A stretch of 64,000 nucleotides of DNA, from positions 1 through 64,000 of the forward strand of contig DATGZX010000057.1 in the NCBI GenBank assembly GCA_035296965.1, given 5' to 3'. The stretch is from DATGZX01 sp035296965 (GTDB taxonomy: Bacteria; Planctomycetota; Planctomycetia; Gemmatales; Gemmataceae). Of this stretch, positions 16,951-24,703 are shown piece by piece (within the stretch, counting starts at the first letter, position 1; each line of letters begins with the position of its first letter). The position numbers and the translations under genes are program-made. The notes below the pieces were generated by a model that saw nothing but the letters and a program-made list of their open reading frames with translations, had not been told where the DNA came from and did no database searches.

Positions 16951-16971
16951 AGACGGAAAGTCTGCAGAAAC

Positions 16972-17084
16972 CCAGGGGCTGAAGCCCTTGGCTACGAACG
17001 CGCGCCCTCCGGGCGGTGAGGAACGAGGGCGCTTTGGCCTCGCCCGGAGGGCGAACGGCCGTAGCCAGGGACTTTAGTCCCTGG
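16972..17084. repeat. composite palindrome, copy 2
   Basis: Left terminal hairpin CCAGGGGCT/AGCCCTTGG at 16972-16991, arms CGCCCTCCGGGCG at 17003-17015 and its reverse complement at 17041-17053, and right terminal hairpin CCAGGGACT/AGTCCCTGG at 17065-17084. Both ends and the core are thus palindromic, as in copy 1. The right hairpin overlaps the last codons and stop of the NUDIX gene. Confidence 0.85.
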
Positions 17085-17484
17085 CGCTTCGCAATGCCAG
17101 CGCTTTGCGGATTAAATCAGAGAGCCCTTCATCGTCGATGAGACGGAGGGCCTCTGCCGGGGCCAGGCGGCGGCGCTCACGCACGGAACGTTCCGGCCAG
17201 TCGACCGCGACGCTCGTCACGTCCATCAGGAAAACACTGACGGAGCAGATCTTTCCCCATTTGTTGTAGCTATAGCTGCCCAGGGGCTCGGGACTGAGAG
17301 TGCCTTCCAGACCCGCTTCCTCCCAGGCTTCTTGCAGAGCGGTTTGCGACTCTGTTTGGCCTGGCTCCTGACATCCCTTGGGAATCACCCAGGCCTTGCG
17401 ACTCGTGGAAGTTACCAGCCAGATCCCACCTGCCTCAAACGGCACCGCCCCCGCTTGCTTGATCGTGCCGAGCGTTGATTCCAT
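17074..17484 (-). CDS. NUDIX hydrolase
   Basis: A 136-residue NUDIX protein of the DIPP/Ap4A type by general shape. KAWVIPKGCQEPGQTESQTA leads into QEAWEEAGLEG, the Nudix box. The catalytic E-x-x-E-E is intact, but the box Arg and the first Glu are both replaced by Gln, which is unusual. Substrates are nucleoside diphosphates linked to another moiety; the exact one is unknown. The start is the ATG at 17484 with GGAG 7 bases upstream, not the ATG at 17529. The last residues and the TAA stop are supplied by a dispersed palindrome. Confidence 0.88.
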   Translation of the reverse strand: MESTLGTIKQAGAVPFEAGGIWLVTSTSRKAWVIPKGCQEPGQTESQTALQEAWEEAGLEGTLSPEPLGSYSYNKWGKICSVSVFLMDVTSVAVDWPERSVRERRRLAPAEALRLIDDEGLSDLIRKALALRSARD

Positions 17485-17628
17485 TGCTGCTCTCCGATCG
17501 GAAATTGAACGATCCTCATGCATGATCATTCGTGATGGGGGCCGTGCGCGTCAAGCGCAGTCGTGTGCCGTGGCCTCTCGCAACCGATAGAATTGCTGCG
17601 TCGTCGAATTTCATAACGGGGGAAGTCA

Positions 17629-18777
17629 ATGAAAATCTCGCAAATGTCGCTGGCGGTGATGGGCAGCGCCTGGCGGAATATGACGTTCATGAAGCTGACC
17701 ACCGACGAGGGCCTCACGGGGATTAGCGAGGTTCGCCTGTCCAACCGAACCAATGCCTTGCTCGGCTATCTCGAAGAGGCGAAACAGCGTTACATCCTGG
17801 GCGCCGACCCATTGCGGATCGAATACCTCGTTCAGCGTATGTTCCGCGACGATTATGGACGCGTTGGCGAGATCTGCGCTTCGGCGATCAGCCTAGTGGA
17901 AATCGCCTGCTGGGACATCGTTGGCAAAGTGGCCAACTTGCCTGTCTATGTCCTGCTGGGCGGGGCGGTGCGCGACCGGATCAAGGCATATGCCAACGCC
18001 TGGTACCAGGTGCCCCGGACTCCGGAGGACTTTGGCCGCGCCGCCAAGGCTGCGGTGGCCAAGGGCTATCAGGCCCTCAAGTTCGACCCGTTCGGGTCGG
18101 GCTACTATGAAATGGAACGCAAGGAACGCCTGCACTGTGTCAGCCTTGTGGAAGGGGTACGCGCGAGCGTCGGCCCCGACGTCGAACTATTGATCGAAAT
18201 GCATGGCCGGTTCAGCCCAGCCACTGCTATTCGTATTGCCAGGGATTTGGAGCCGTTCGAGCCGACGTGGGTGGAAGAACCGGTACCCGCAGATAACCTG
18301 AAAGCTCTGGCCAAGGCGGCTCGCCATATTCGCATCCCGGTGGCCACCGGCGAGCGCTTGCACAACAAGCAAGAATTTCGCGAGCTTTTCGAGAGGCAAG
18401 CCTGCGACATCATTCAACCGGACGTTACCGAATGCTGCGGATTGCTGGAAACGAAGAAGATCGCAGCCATGGCGGACATGTACTACGTCACGGTTGCGCC
18501 GCACAACGTCGGCGGACCGGTATCCACCGCCACAACGTTGCACCTGGCGGCGTCGATGACCAACTTCAAGATTCAGGAGCATTTCAACGACTTCACGGAG
18601 ACCCACACGCGCGAGTGCGCTTCCGGGTGCCCGAAGGTCGTGGACGGCTATTTCAGTTTGCCCAAGGGGCCTGGCCTGGGCGTAACACTGAATGATGACG
18701 TGATCAAGGCCCATCCGCCCCAGGCCGGGCATTTCAGTCTTTTCGTGGAAGATTGGCAGATGCGCCAGGCACGCTGA
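17629..18777 (+). CDS. enolase-superfamily dehydratase (mandelate racemase/galactonate dehydratase-like)
   Basis: A 382-residue mandelate-racemase-type enzyme. The first catalytic region is QALKFDPFGSGYY. The metal ligand block LLIEMHGRF combines an acidic ligand with the His seen in galactonate dehydratases, although the ligand is Glu rather than Asp. WVEEPVPADN and VATGERLHNK give the second and third metal ligands. TVAPHNVGGPVSTAT carries the C-terminal catalytic His. A sugar-acid dehydratase is likely; the substrate is not determined. The ATG follows GGGGGAAG by a normal spacing. It is convergent with the GbsR-type regulator gene, whose stop is 12 bases away. Confidence 0.88.
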   Translation: MKISQMSLAVMGSAWRNMTFMKLTTDEGLTGISEVRLSNRTNALLGYLEEAKQRYILGADPLRIEYLVQRMFRDDYGRVGEICASAISLVEIACWDIVGKVANLPVYVLLGGAVRDRIKAYANAWYQVPRTPEDFGRAAKAAVAKGYQALKFDPFGSGYYEMERKERLHCVSLVEGVRASVGPDVELLIEMHGRFSPATAIRIARDLEPFEPTWVEEPVPADNLKALAKAARHIRIPVATGERLHNKQEFRELFERQACDIIQPDVTECCGLLETKKIAAMADMYYVTVAPHNVGGPVSTATTLHLAASMTNFKIQEHFNDFTETHTRECASGCPKVVDGYFSLPKGPGLGVTLNDDVIKAHPPQAGHFSLFVEDWQMRQAR

Positions 18778-18789
18778 AGGCGAGTTCTT

Positions 18790-19344
18790 TCAATCCTTCT
18801 GCGCCAGCAAATCAACCGCGTGGCGTAGTCCGCGCTGGGTTTCGAAAAAACGCTGTGCAAGGCTGCCCACCAGCGTCAGGAACGTAAGCAAATCGTTGAC
18901 GCGCGCCGATCTTTCGCGAGCAGGAGTCTCCTCTGCGAGAGCGCCAAGCATTTCCGGCGAGAGCTGTTCCCGGCAGCGCCTCAAGGTGGACAAAATGGGG
19001 TCGATCTCGCGACGTTTGCGCTGGGCGGCGACGAGGGTGAACATTTCCCAAACGTCGTTAAGCGATTCGTAGTAATCGCGGCGGTCGCCGCGCTTGTGGA
19101 CGCGCCGAACCAGGCCCCACTCAACCAGCTTGCTTAGATTCATGCTGACGTTGCCGCGCGAGATGGCCAGCCGGGCCATGATGTCATCCATCGACAGGGC
19201 GGCGCCCGTAATGTAGAGCAGGCCGTGGATGCGCGCCATCGTGGGACTGATGCCCCACAGCGAACTCATTGTGTCCCAGAGATCGACAAAACGATCCTCA
19301 ACCCCTTCGAGGCGCTCGCGGAGATCGGCTTCCGAAGCTTTCAT
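18790..19344 (-). CDS. GbsR/MarR-family winged-helix regulator
   Basis: A 184-residue regulator. The winged helix is visible as GALSMDDIMARLAISRGNVS followed by MNLSKLVEWGLVRRV and the wing HKRGDRRDYYES. GbsR-type proteins repress osmoprotectant or efflux genes, but the target here is unknown. The start is the ATG at 19344 with AAGGA upstream; the longer frame to 19464 would run through the promoter. It is divergent from trpF across about 200 bases. Confidence 0.85.
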   Translation of the reverse strand: MKASEADLRERLEGVEDRFVDLWDTMSSLWGISPTMARIHGLLYITGAALSMDDIMARLAISRGNVSMNLSKLVEWGLVRRVHKRGDRRDYYESLNDVWEMFTLVAAQRKRREIDPILSTLRRCREQLSPEMLGALAEETPARERSARVNDLLTFLTLVGSLAQRFFETQRGLRHAVDLLAQKD

Positions 19345-19374
19345 AGTTTTTATTCCTTTTAGGAAGTTGTGAAA

Positions 19375-19403
19375 ATTATAGCGCCGCCGAGCGGGTTGGG
19401 CAA
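19375..19403 (-). promoter_or_regulatory. sigma-70-type promoter of the GbsR-family gene
   Basis: On the minus strand a TTGCCC (19403-19398) and a perfect TATAAT (19380-19375) are separated by 17 bases. Transcription would start near 19368, giving a leader of about 25 bases that includes the ribosome-binding site. Confidence 0.6.
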
Positions 19404-19550
19404 GCGTTTCAAGCGGCAGGCGTTCACGTAAGGAGCCGAGAAGGGTATTGTTCCCTCGGGGCATTCACGCTACAAATAACGATCCCCCATGAGGTTTCGC
19501 TGCTCGCCATCGTCGGCTGCTCTTTCGCGCCGTCCAAGGCCGGGGTTGAC

Positions 19551-20216
19551 TTGGGATCCGTGCGAGTCAAAATCTGCGGTGTTACGAATGTAGGCGATGC
19601 CGAGCAGGCCGTGGCGCTTGGTGCCGATGCGCTGGGGCTCAATTTTTATCCAGCTTCACTGCGGTGCATAAGCGTCCAGGTCGCTCGGGAAATCGTGGGA
19701 GTATTGCCGCCCTTCGTGCAGGCGGTCGGCGTGTTTGTAAATCAATCCTTGGAGCAGGTCACCGAAACGCTGAGCGATCTGGCGCAGATCCGCCTCATCC
19801 AGTGGCATGGCGACAGCCATCTCGTAGGCGACTGGCAGCCATTTCAATGGATTGCCGGATTCTCCGTAAGTGAGCAGCGTGACCTTTTGGCGGTCTCCCA
19901 CTATCTTGATCTCTGTCGGAACGGTGGTGGGCAGCTCCCCGCCGCGGTGTTGGTGGACGCACGAGTCACCGGAATGTACGGCGGGACCGGACAGCTCGCT
20001 CCCTGGGGTGTGCTTGCCGGCTTTCAGCCCGGGTTGCCGCTGATCCTTGCAGGCGGGTTGGATGCCGAAAATGTAGCCGAGGCCATACGCCTCGTTCACC
20101 CCTATGCCGTGGATGTTGCAAGCGGCGTCGAAAGCAGCCCAGGGCGAAAGGACCCGGAGAAAATGCGGCGTTTCATCGGCACTGCCCGAGAAGCAGCCGC
20201 CAAATACGGAGTTTGA
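19551..20216 (+). CDS. trpF: phosphoribosylanthranilate isomerase
   Basis: A 221-residue TIM barrel for the third step of tryptophan synthesis from chorismate via anthranilate. RVKICGVTNVGDAEQAVALG holds the catalytic Cys at the N-terminus. GADALGLNFYPASLR, PPFVQAVGVFVN, IQWHGD, the catalytic Asp in AAVLVDARVTGMYGGTG, and LILAGGLDAENVAEAI are family blocks. The start is TTG at 19551 or GTG at 19560; no ATG is available. In place of the usual KPxSxR the sequence reads PASLRCIS, a mild deviation. No other trp gene is in the window. ahcY starts 74 bases downstream. Confidence 0.92.
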   Translation: MGSVRVKICGVTNVGDAEQAVALGADALGLNFYPASLRCISVQVAREIVGVLPPFVQAVGVFVNQSLEQVTETLSDLAQIRLIQWHGDSHLVGDWQPFQWIAGFSVSEQRDLLAVSHYLDLCRNGGGQLPAAVLVDARVTGMYGGTGQLAPWGVLAGFQPGLPLILAGGLDAENVAEAIRLVHPYAVDVASGVESSPGRKDPEKMRRFIGTAREAAAKYGV

Positions 20217-20290
20217 CAGCAAACGATGCACGAGGGCGCAACGTAAAGCCGCGACCCCGTCGCGAATCTCTTTTAGTGAAAGGAAAAATC

Positions 20291-21637
20291 ATGGCGACCG
20301 CCACTCTGCCGGGGTCGGACATCAAGGACCCCAAGTTGGCTGCACAAGGCAAGAAGCGAATTCTCTGGGCAGACCGCGATATGCCGGTCCTCGCGCGCAT
20401 TCGCGAGCGCTTTGAGAAGGAAAAGCCTTTGAGCGGTCTACGCCTATCGGCTTGCTTGCACGTCACGGCGGAAACGGCCAATCTTGCGCGTGCGCTTCAG
20501 GCAGGCGGCGGCGACGTGGTGCTGGTCGCTTCGAATCCGCTAAGCACACAGGACGACGTGGCGGCGAGTTTGGTGCAGGACTTCGGCATTGCAGTTTATG
20601 CGATCCGCGAGGAAAGCACCGACACGTACTACAAGCACATCGTGGCTGCCCTCGAGCATGAACCGCACGTGACCATGGACGACGGCGCCGATCTGGTCTC
20701 GGCGATGGTCTTTGTCTCCCTGGAACGGCTTGACGATGTGCACGCCCAGGTGCGTGCATGGGCCCAAAAGCTGCCGCCCGCGGAACGCCAGCGACGCATC
20801 AGCCAGGTCGTCGGCAGCATGGAAGAGACGACGACGGGCGTGAACCGTCTTCGGGCCATGGAAAATGACGGCGTCCTCAAGTTCCCTGTCATCGCCGTCA
20901 ACGATGCGCAAACCAAGCATTTCTTCGACAACCGCTACGGCACAGGTCAGAGCACGCTCGACGGCATCATTCGGGCGACCAATCTCCTTCTGGCCGGCCG
21001 CAAGATCGTCGTCTGCGGTTATGGCTGGTGCGGCAAGGGCGTTGCACTTCGGGCCCGTGGCATGGGCAGCCAGGTCATCGTCACGGAAGTAGACCCCGTA
21101 CGCGCGCTGGAGGCGGCCATGGATGGGTTTGCCGTCATGCCGCTTGCCGAAGCCGCCGCCATCGGCGACGTGTTCATCACCGTCACCGGAAATACTTCAG
21201 TCATCCGGCGTGAACACTTCGTCAAAATGAAAGACGGTGCGCTGGTCGCCAACAGCGGCCACTTCGACGTGGAGCTGGAAATGCCGGCCCTGCAACAAGA
21301 AGCCCAGGCGGTGACCCCCAACGTTCGCATGCATGTTGATGAATATCGCCTTCGGAATGGCCACCGGATCTATGTCATCGGCCAAGGGAGGCTCGTCAAC
21401 CTTGCCGCGGCCGAAGGACATCCGCCCAGCGTCATGGACATGAGCTTCGCGACGCAGGCGTTGTCGACGGAGTTCTGCGTGAAGAATAAGGGGAAACTGG
21501 CCGCCAAGGTTCACAGCGTGCCGATTGAAGTCGAGCAATTTGTGGCCAGCCACAAGCTCGCTTCCATGGGCATCAGCATCGATGAGCTTACCGCGGCGCA
21601 GAAACGCTACATGACCGGCTGGGAGCAGGGAACCTAG
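20291..21637 (+). CDS. ahcY: adenosylhomocysteinase
   Basis: A 448-residue NAD-dependent enzyme that splits S-adenosylhomocysteine into adenosine and homocysteine, closing the methyl cycle. Blocks are LSACLHVTAETANLARALQ, the NAD-domain KIVVCGYGWCGKGVALRARG, NRYGTGQSTLDGIIRATNLL, FVKMKDGALVANSGHFDVEL, and the C-terminal AAAEGHPPSVMDMSFATQAL. It lacks the insertion of about 40 residues found in many bacterial homologues, so it resembles the short archaeal/thermophilic type. The ATG at 20291 has AGGAAA upstream; the longer frame is not used. A terminator-like hairpin follows. Confidence 0.95.
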   Translation: MATATLPGSDIKDPKLAAQGKKRILWADRDMPVLARIRERFEKEKPLSGLRLSACLHVTAETANLARALQAGGGDVVLVASNPLSTQDDVAASLVQDFGIAVYAIREESTDTYYKHIVAALEHEPHVTMDDGADLVSAMVFVSLERLDDVHAQVRAWAQKLPPAERQRRISQVVGSMEETTTGVNRLRAMENDGVLKFPVIAVNDAQTKHFFDNRYGTGQSTLDGIIRATNLLLAGRKIVVCGYGWCGKGVALRARGMGSQVIVTEVDPVRALEAAMDGFAVMPLAEAAAIGDVFITVTGNTSVIRREHFVKMKDGALVANSGHFDVELEMPALQQEAQAVTPNVRMHVDEYRLRNGHRIYVIGQGRLVNLAAAEGHPPSVMDMSFATQALSTEFCVKNKGKLAAKVHSVPIEVEQFVASHKLASMGISIDELTAAQKRYMTGWEQGT

Positions 21638-21667
21638 CGAGCAGGAGAAGGGTAAAACAAAGAGTGA

Positions 21668-21698
21668 GCGGCCGGGGCTCAGCAGCTCCGGCCGCTTT
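21668..21698 (+). terminator. probable intrinsic terminator after ahcY
   Basis: Twelve-base arms GCGGCCGGGGCT (21668-21679) and AGCTCCGGCCGC (21684-21695) with a CAGC loop are followed by TTTCTCC. The stem is strong and the T-tract short. It sits 31 bases after the ahcY stop. Confidence 0.65.
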
Positions 21699-21795
21699 CT
21701 CCTTCCTCCTGGTGCCATGTCTCTGGTATCCTCACATTACTCATGAGAAAATCTCTGCCTTCGTCGACTCGCATCCTCGGGGAGTAGTGGGGGCC

Positions 21796-22617
21796 GTGAA
21801 AAAGATTGCGATTCTACCCACGCTGCTGACGCTCGGGAACGCCGTCTCTGGTTTTGCCGCAATCGCGGTAGCCAGCAAGATCGGCCAATCCGACGTCACC
21901 GTCGACAGTGATTACCTCTTTTCACTCAGCGGCTGGCTTATCATTGCGGCGATGGTGTTCGACGCACTGGATGGCTATGTCGCCCGGCTCTCCAAGACGG
22001 CCAGCTCCTTCGGCATGCAGCTGGACAGCCTGTGCGACGCCATCAGCTTCGGCATCGCGCCGGCGTTCCTTGTTTTGCGCCTCGGGCCAGGTTGGGCGCC
22101 GGTGCCGCGCTTGCATCAGGCCCTGGCGATCATTGCAGCCCTCTACCTGGTTTGCACGATCCTGCGGCTGGCCAGATTCAACGTGGAATCGGCAGCCGAT
22201 TCTGGGGGCAGCAAGCGGTTCCGCGGGTTGCCCTCGCCTGGTGCTGCCGGCTGCCTGGCCTCGCTGGCAATATTGCGGGGCGAACTCGCGCAGCGCTGGC
22301 CTTCCTTCAATCCGGAAGTGTTGCAGACTACGCTCGAAGTCTTGGTGCCTCTGGGCGCCCTGGCGGTCGCCATGCTCATGGTCTCGCGCGTGCCTTATCC
22401 GCACGTGACCAAACAGATCCTGCGCGGACGCCGGCCGTTTCGGCATCTGGTCCAAGTGGTCGTCGTCGTCTTCATCATCGTGCTCATCCGCGATCTTGCG
22501 CTCGTGCTGCTTTTCTGGGTCTACGCGCTGGGCATCCCCTTGCGTTATCTCTGGGTCCGCAGTCTGCGTCCCAATGCGGCGACCATGCCGCCGGGTTTCG
22601 ATGATTGTCCGCAATGA
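21796..22617 (+). CDS. pssA: CDP-diacylglycerol--serine O-phosphatidyltransferase
   Basis: A 273-residue membrane enzyme that makes phosphatidylserine from CDP-diacylglycerol and L-serine. The CDP-alcohol phosphatidyltransferase signature DG-x2-AR-x8-G-x3-D-x3-D is complete in DGYVARLSKTASSFG plus MQLDSLCD. The N-terminal VKKIAILPTLLTLGNAVSGF is typical of PssA. About seven hydrophobic segments follow. There is no ATG at the homologous start; GTG at 21796 (or 21787) with GGGGAG upstream is preferred over the longer frame from 21664. The stop lies 53 bases before ribE. Confidence 0.92.
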   Translation: MKKIAILPTLLTLGNAVSGFAAIAVASKIGQSDVTVDSDYLFSLSGWLIIAAMVFDALDGYVARLSKTASSFGMQLDSLCDAISFGIAPAFLVLRLGPGWAPVPRLHQALAIIAALYLVCTILRLARFNVESAADSGGSKRFRGLPSPGAAGCLASLAILRGELAQRWPSFNPEVLQTTLEVLVPLGALAVAMLMVSRVPYPHVTKQILRGRRPFRHLVQVVVVVFIIVLIRDLALVLLFWVYALGIPLRYLWVRSLRPNAATMPPGFDDCPQ

Positions 22618-22670
22618 TGCACGAATCCGGCGATTCCGTTTCGCAATCTCCGTTGAAGCGCTCCAAACAG

Positions 22671-23336
22671 ATGTTTACCGGCCTCATCGAAGTCCTGGGC
22701 ACCCTACGCCGCATCCAGGCGGACGGTCCGGGCAAGCATTTGACGATTGCCGCCCCGCAATTGGTTTCCGAATTGGAGATTGGCGAAAGCGTGGCAGTCA
22801 ATGGTGCGTGCCTGACGGTAATCGACAGGAACGCGGAGACCTGCTCTTTCCAGGCCGGCCCGGAGACGCTCCTGCGCACCAACCTGGGCGAGTTGACTCC
22901 AGGCGAGCGCGTGAATCTGGAACGATCGCTCCGCGTGGGCGACCGGCTCGGCGGTCATCTCGTCCAGGGACACATCGATGGTGTTGGCCGGGTTGACGCG
23001 AGGCACAAGCATGGAGATTGGGAGCTGGTCTGGTTCCGGTGCCCCGAAGAGCTTGCTGCCCAGATGGCGAGCAAGGGCTCTGTCGCGGTCGACGGCGTCA
23101 GCCTTACGCTCGTAGATGTGGACGTGGATCGGTTTAGCGTCGCGCTCATCCCCCACACCCTCGACAACACGACGCTTGGCTTCAAGCAGCCTGGAGCCGC
23201 TGTGAATTTGGAGACCGATTTGCTTGCCAAGTATGTTTGGAAGTGCCTGCGCGGCGGCGGCGTGACCCTGCAAACCTTGCAGCGCACAGGCTTCGTTGCG
23301 GGGCCGGACGAGCCTGTCCGACATCGACATGAGTAA
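22671..23336 (+). CDS. ribE: riboflavin synthase, alpha subunit
   Basis: A 221-residue enzyme that dismutates two 6,7-dimethyl-8-ribityllumazines to riboflavin. It shows the internal duplication of the lumazine-binding fold: MFTGLIEVLGTLRRI with SVAVNGACLTV in repeat one, and GHLVQGHIDGVGRV with SVAVDGVSLTL in repeat two. The MFTG start at 22671 matches the family; the frame open from 22605 is not used. The ribosome-binding site is weak. The gene ends in TAA overlapping the first codons of rsmA by 8 bases (ATGAGTAA), so the two are translationally coupled. The extra C-terminal tail after residue 195 is longer than usual. Confidence 0.94.
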   Translation: MFTGLIEVLGTLRRIQADGPGKHLTIAAPQLVSELEIGESVAVNGACLTVIDRNAETCSFQAGPETLLRTNLGELTPGERVNLERSLRVGDRLGGHLVQGHIDGVGRVDARHKHGDWELVWFRCPEELAAQMASKGSVAVDGVSLTLVDVDVDRFSVALIPHTLDNTTLGFKQPGAAVNLETDLLAKYVWKCLRGGGVTLQTLQRTGFVAGPDEPVRHRHE

Positions 23337-24231
23337 CTCGGGACCGTCCCCGCGGCAGACCCTGTCTTATCTGCGCGAACTCTTCGCAGCGCACGGCATC
23401 CGGCCCAAGAACAAGCTCGGCCAGAATTTTCTCATCGACCTGAACTTGTTGGATCTCATCGTGCGCACGGCAGAGCTGAGCCGTGCGGATCTGGTTCTCG
23501 AAGTCGGCACCGGCACCGGCGGCCTGACTGCCCGTCTTGCCCGCGAGGCAGGCGCTGTCCTGAGCGTCGAGATCGATGAGGATTTCTTCTCTCTTGCCAA
23601 CGAAGTGTTGGCAGGGCAAGAGCATGTCACCATCCTGCATACGGACGTGCTGGAGAACAAAAACAAGCTATGCCCTGAGGTTTTGTCGACGCTTGCAGAG
23701 CTGCGACGACGCTACTCATCCCAGAACCTCAAAATGGTGGCCAATCTCCCTTACGCCGTGGCCACCCCGGTTATCGCGAATTTCCTCCTCTTGGACCTCC
23801 GGTTCGAACGCATGGTGGTCATGGTACAAGCGGAGATCGCCGAGCGGCTGCTCGCCATGCCGGGAACGAAGGAGTATGGGGCCCTGGCGGTGCTGATTCA
23901 AAGCTTGGCTGATGTGGAAGCGGTGCGCCGGCATGTGCCGCCGGTGGTCTTCTGGCCGCGTCCTCAAGTGGCATCGGCGATCATGCTGATCCGGCCCAAT
24001 GCCGCCAAGCGCGCGCGCGTGGGCGACGTCGGCCGCTTCCGCTTGTTCCTGCGCGATCTCTATACGCACCGTCGCAAAAACCTGCGCGGCGCGCTTGCCG
24101 CACTGCCAAACAGCCGGCACGCGAAAACGGAGATTGATAGCCTCTTGAATCAATTAGGCGTGAGCGGTACGGCCCGCGCCGAAGACCTGAATGCCGAGCA
24201 GCACCTGAGGCTATGCGAAGTGTTCGGATGA
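23329..24231 (+). CDS. rsmA: 16S rRNA (adenine1518-N6/adenine1519-N6)-dimethyltransferase
   Basis: A 300-residue KsgA/RsmA methyltransferase that dimethylates two adjacent adenines in helix 45 of 16S rRNA with SAM. Motifs are KNKLGQNFLIDLNLLDLIV, the SAM motif LVLEVGTGTGGLTARLA, LSVEIDEDF, and the catalytic NLPYAVATPVIANFLL. The ATG at 23329 overlaps the end of ribE. The C-terminal helical domain RRKNLRGALAALPNSRHAKT is present. The protein is complete. Confidence 0.95.
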   Translation: MSNSGPSPRQTLSYLRELFAAHGIRPKNKLGQNFLIDLNLLDLIVRTAELSRADLVLEVGTGTGGLTARLAREAGAVLSVEIDEDFFSLANEVLAGQEHVTILHTDVLENKNKLCPEVLSTLAELRRRYSSQNLKMVANLPYAVATPVIANFLLLDLRFERMVVMVQAEIAERLLAMPGTKEYGALAVLIQSLADVEAVRRHVPPVVFWPRPQVASAIMLIRPNAAKRARVGDVGRFRLFLRDLYTHRRKNLRGALAALPNSRHAKTEIDSLLNQLGVSGTARAEDLNAEQHLRLCEVFG

Positions 24232-24237
24232 TTGGCC

Positions 24238-24288
24238 GTCATGCTTCACGCGGCCGCGCTGGGAATGCGTCGCACGCGGAAGCATGAC
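24238..24288. terminator. hairpin between convergent genes
   Basis: GTCATGCTTCACGCG (24238-24252) pairs with CGCGGAAGCATGAC (24275-24288) with one bulged A; the loop is about 22 bases. It lies 7 bases after the rsmA stop and before the convergent small secreted-protein gene. It lacks a T-tract, so a bidirectional terminator is only likely. Confidence 0.45.
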
Positions 24289-24322
24289 GTGGGCACCGGA
24301 TAGCCAGGCGATTGCGAATTAT

Positions 24323-24634
24323 TCAAAAACGCACGACTCGAGTCTGGAACCCCTGATGATGCAATCCTCGAGCGACTTCATGCGAAGTCCGGTGATGGGC
24401 ATAAGCCCCATAAACCTGCCACGGCAGGCCGGGCCTTGGCCGAAAGAGCACCTGGTAGCCGTGCACGAAATTTGCCGGACGGGCCGGTACGACCACCGTC
24501 GGTGATACTACAATCGACGCGGGTGGAGCGAAACCGCTGGTAATCACGAATCCCGCCTGAGCGTCGGCGGCCTGGGAAAACGTACCAATCGCCAGAAGGC
24601 CAACGGAACTCCAACGAATGAGTTTGGCAAACAT
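24323..24634 (-). CDS. small secreted protein, unknown function
   Basis: A 103-residue protein with a clear signal peptide (LIRWSSVGLLAIGTFSQAAD, cleavage after AQA). The mature part contains PASIVVSPTVVVPARPAN and an aromatic, His-rich end. AAGGAG stands 6 bases before the ATG. Short exported proteins of this style are common in planctomycetes; no family with a known role was recognised. It lies 69 bases downstream of the exported aminotransferase gene on the same strand. Confidence 0.65.
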   Translation of the reverse strand: MFAKLIRWSSVGLLAIGTFSQAADAQAGFVITSGFAPPASIVVSPTVVVPARPANFVHGYQVLFRPRPGLPWQVYGAYAHHRTSHEVARGLHHQGFQTRVVRF

Positions 24635-24703
24635 GGGAATCTCCTTGTGTCTTTCCTTTCCGTCCCACTCACCAAATAAATGCTTCCTGGCCTGAAACTT
24701 GCG

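Noticed and set aside
20217..20290. Possible SAH riboswitch before ahcY
   Set aside because: The 74-base leader is too short and I could not match the conserved core or pairing.
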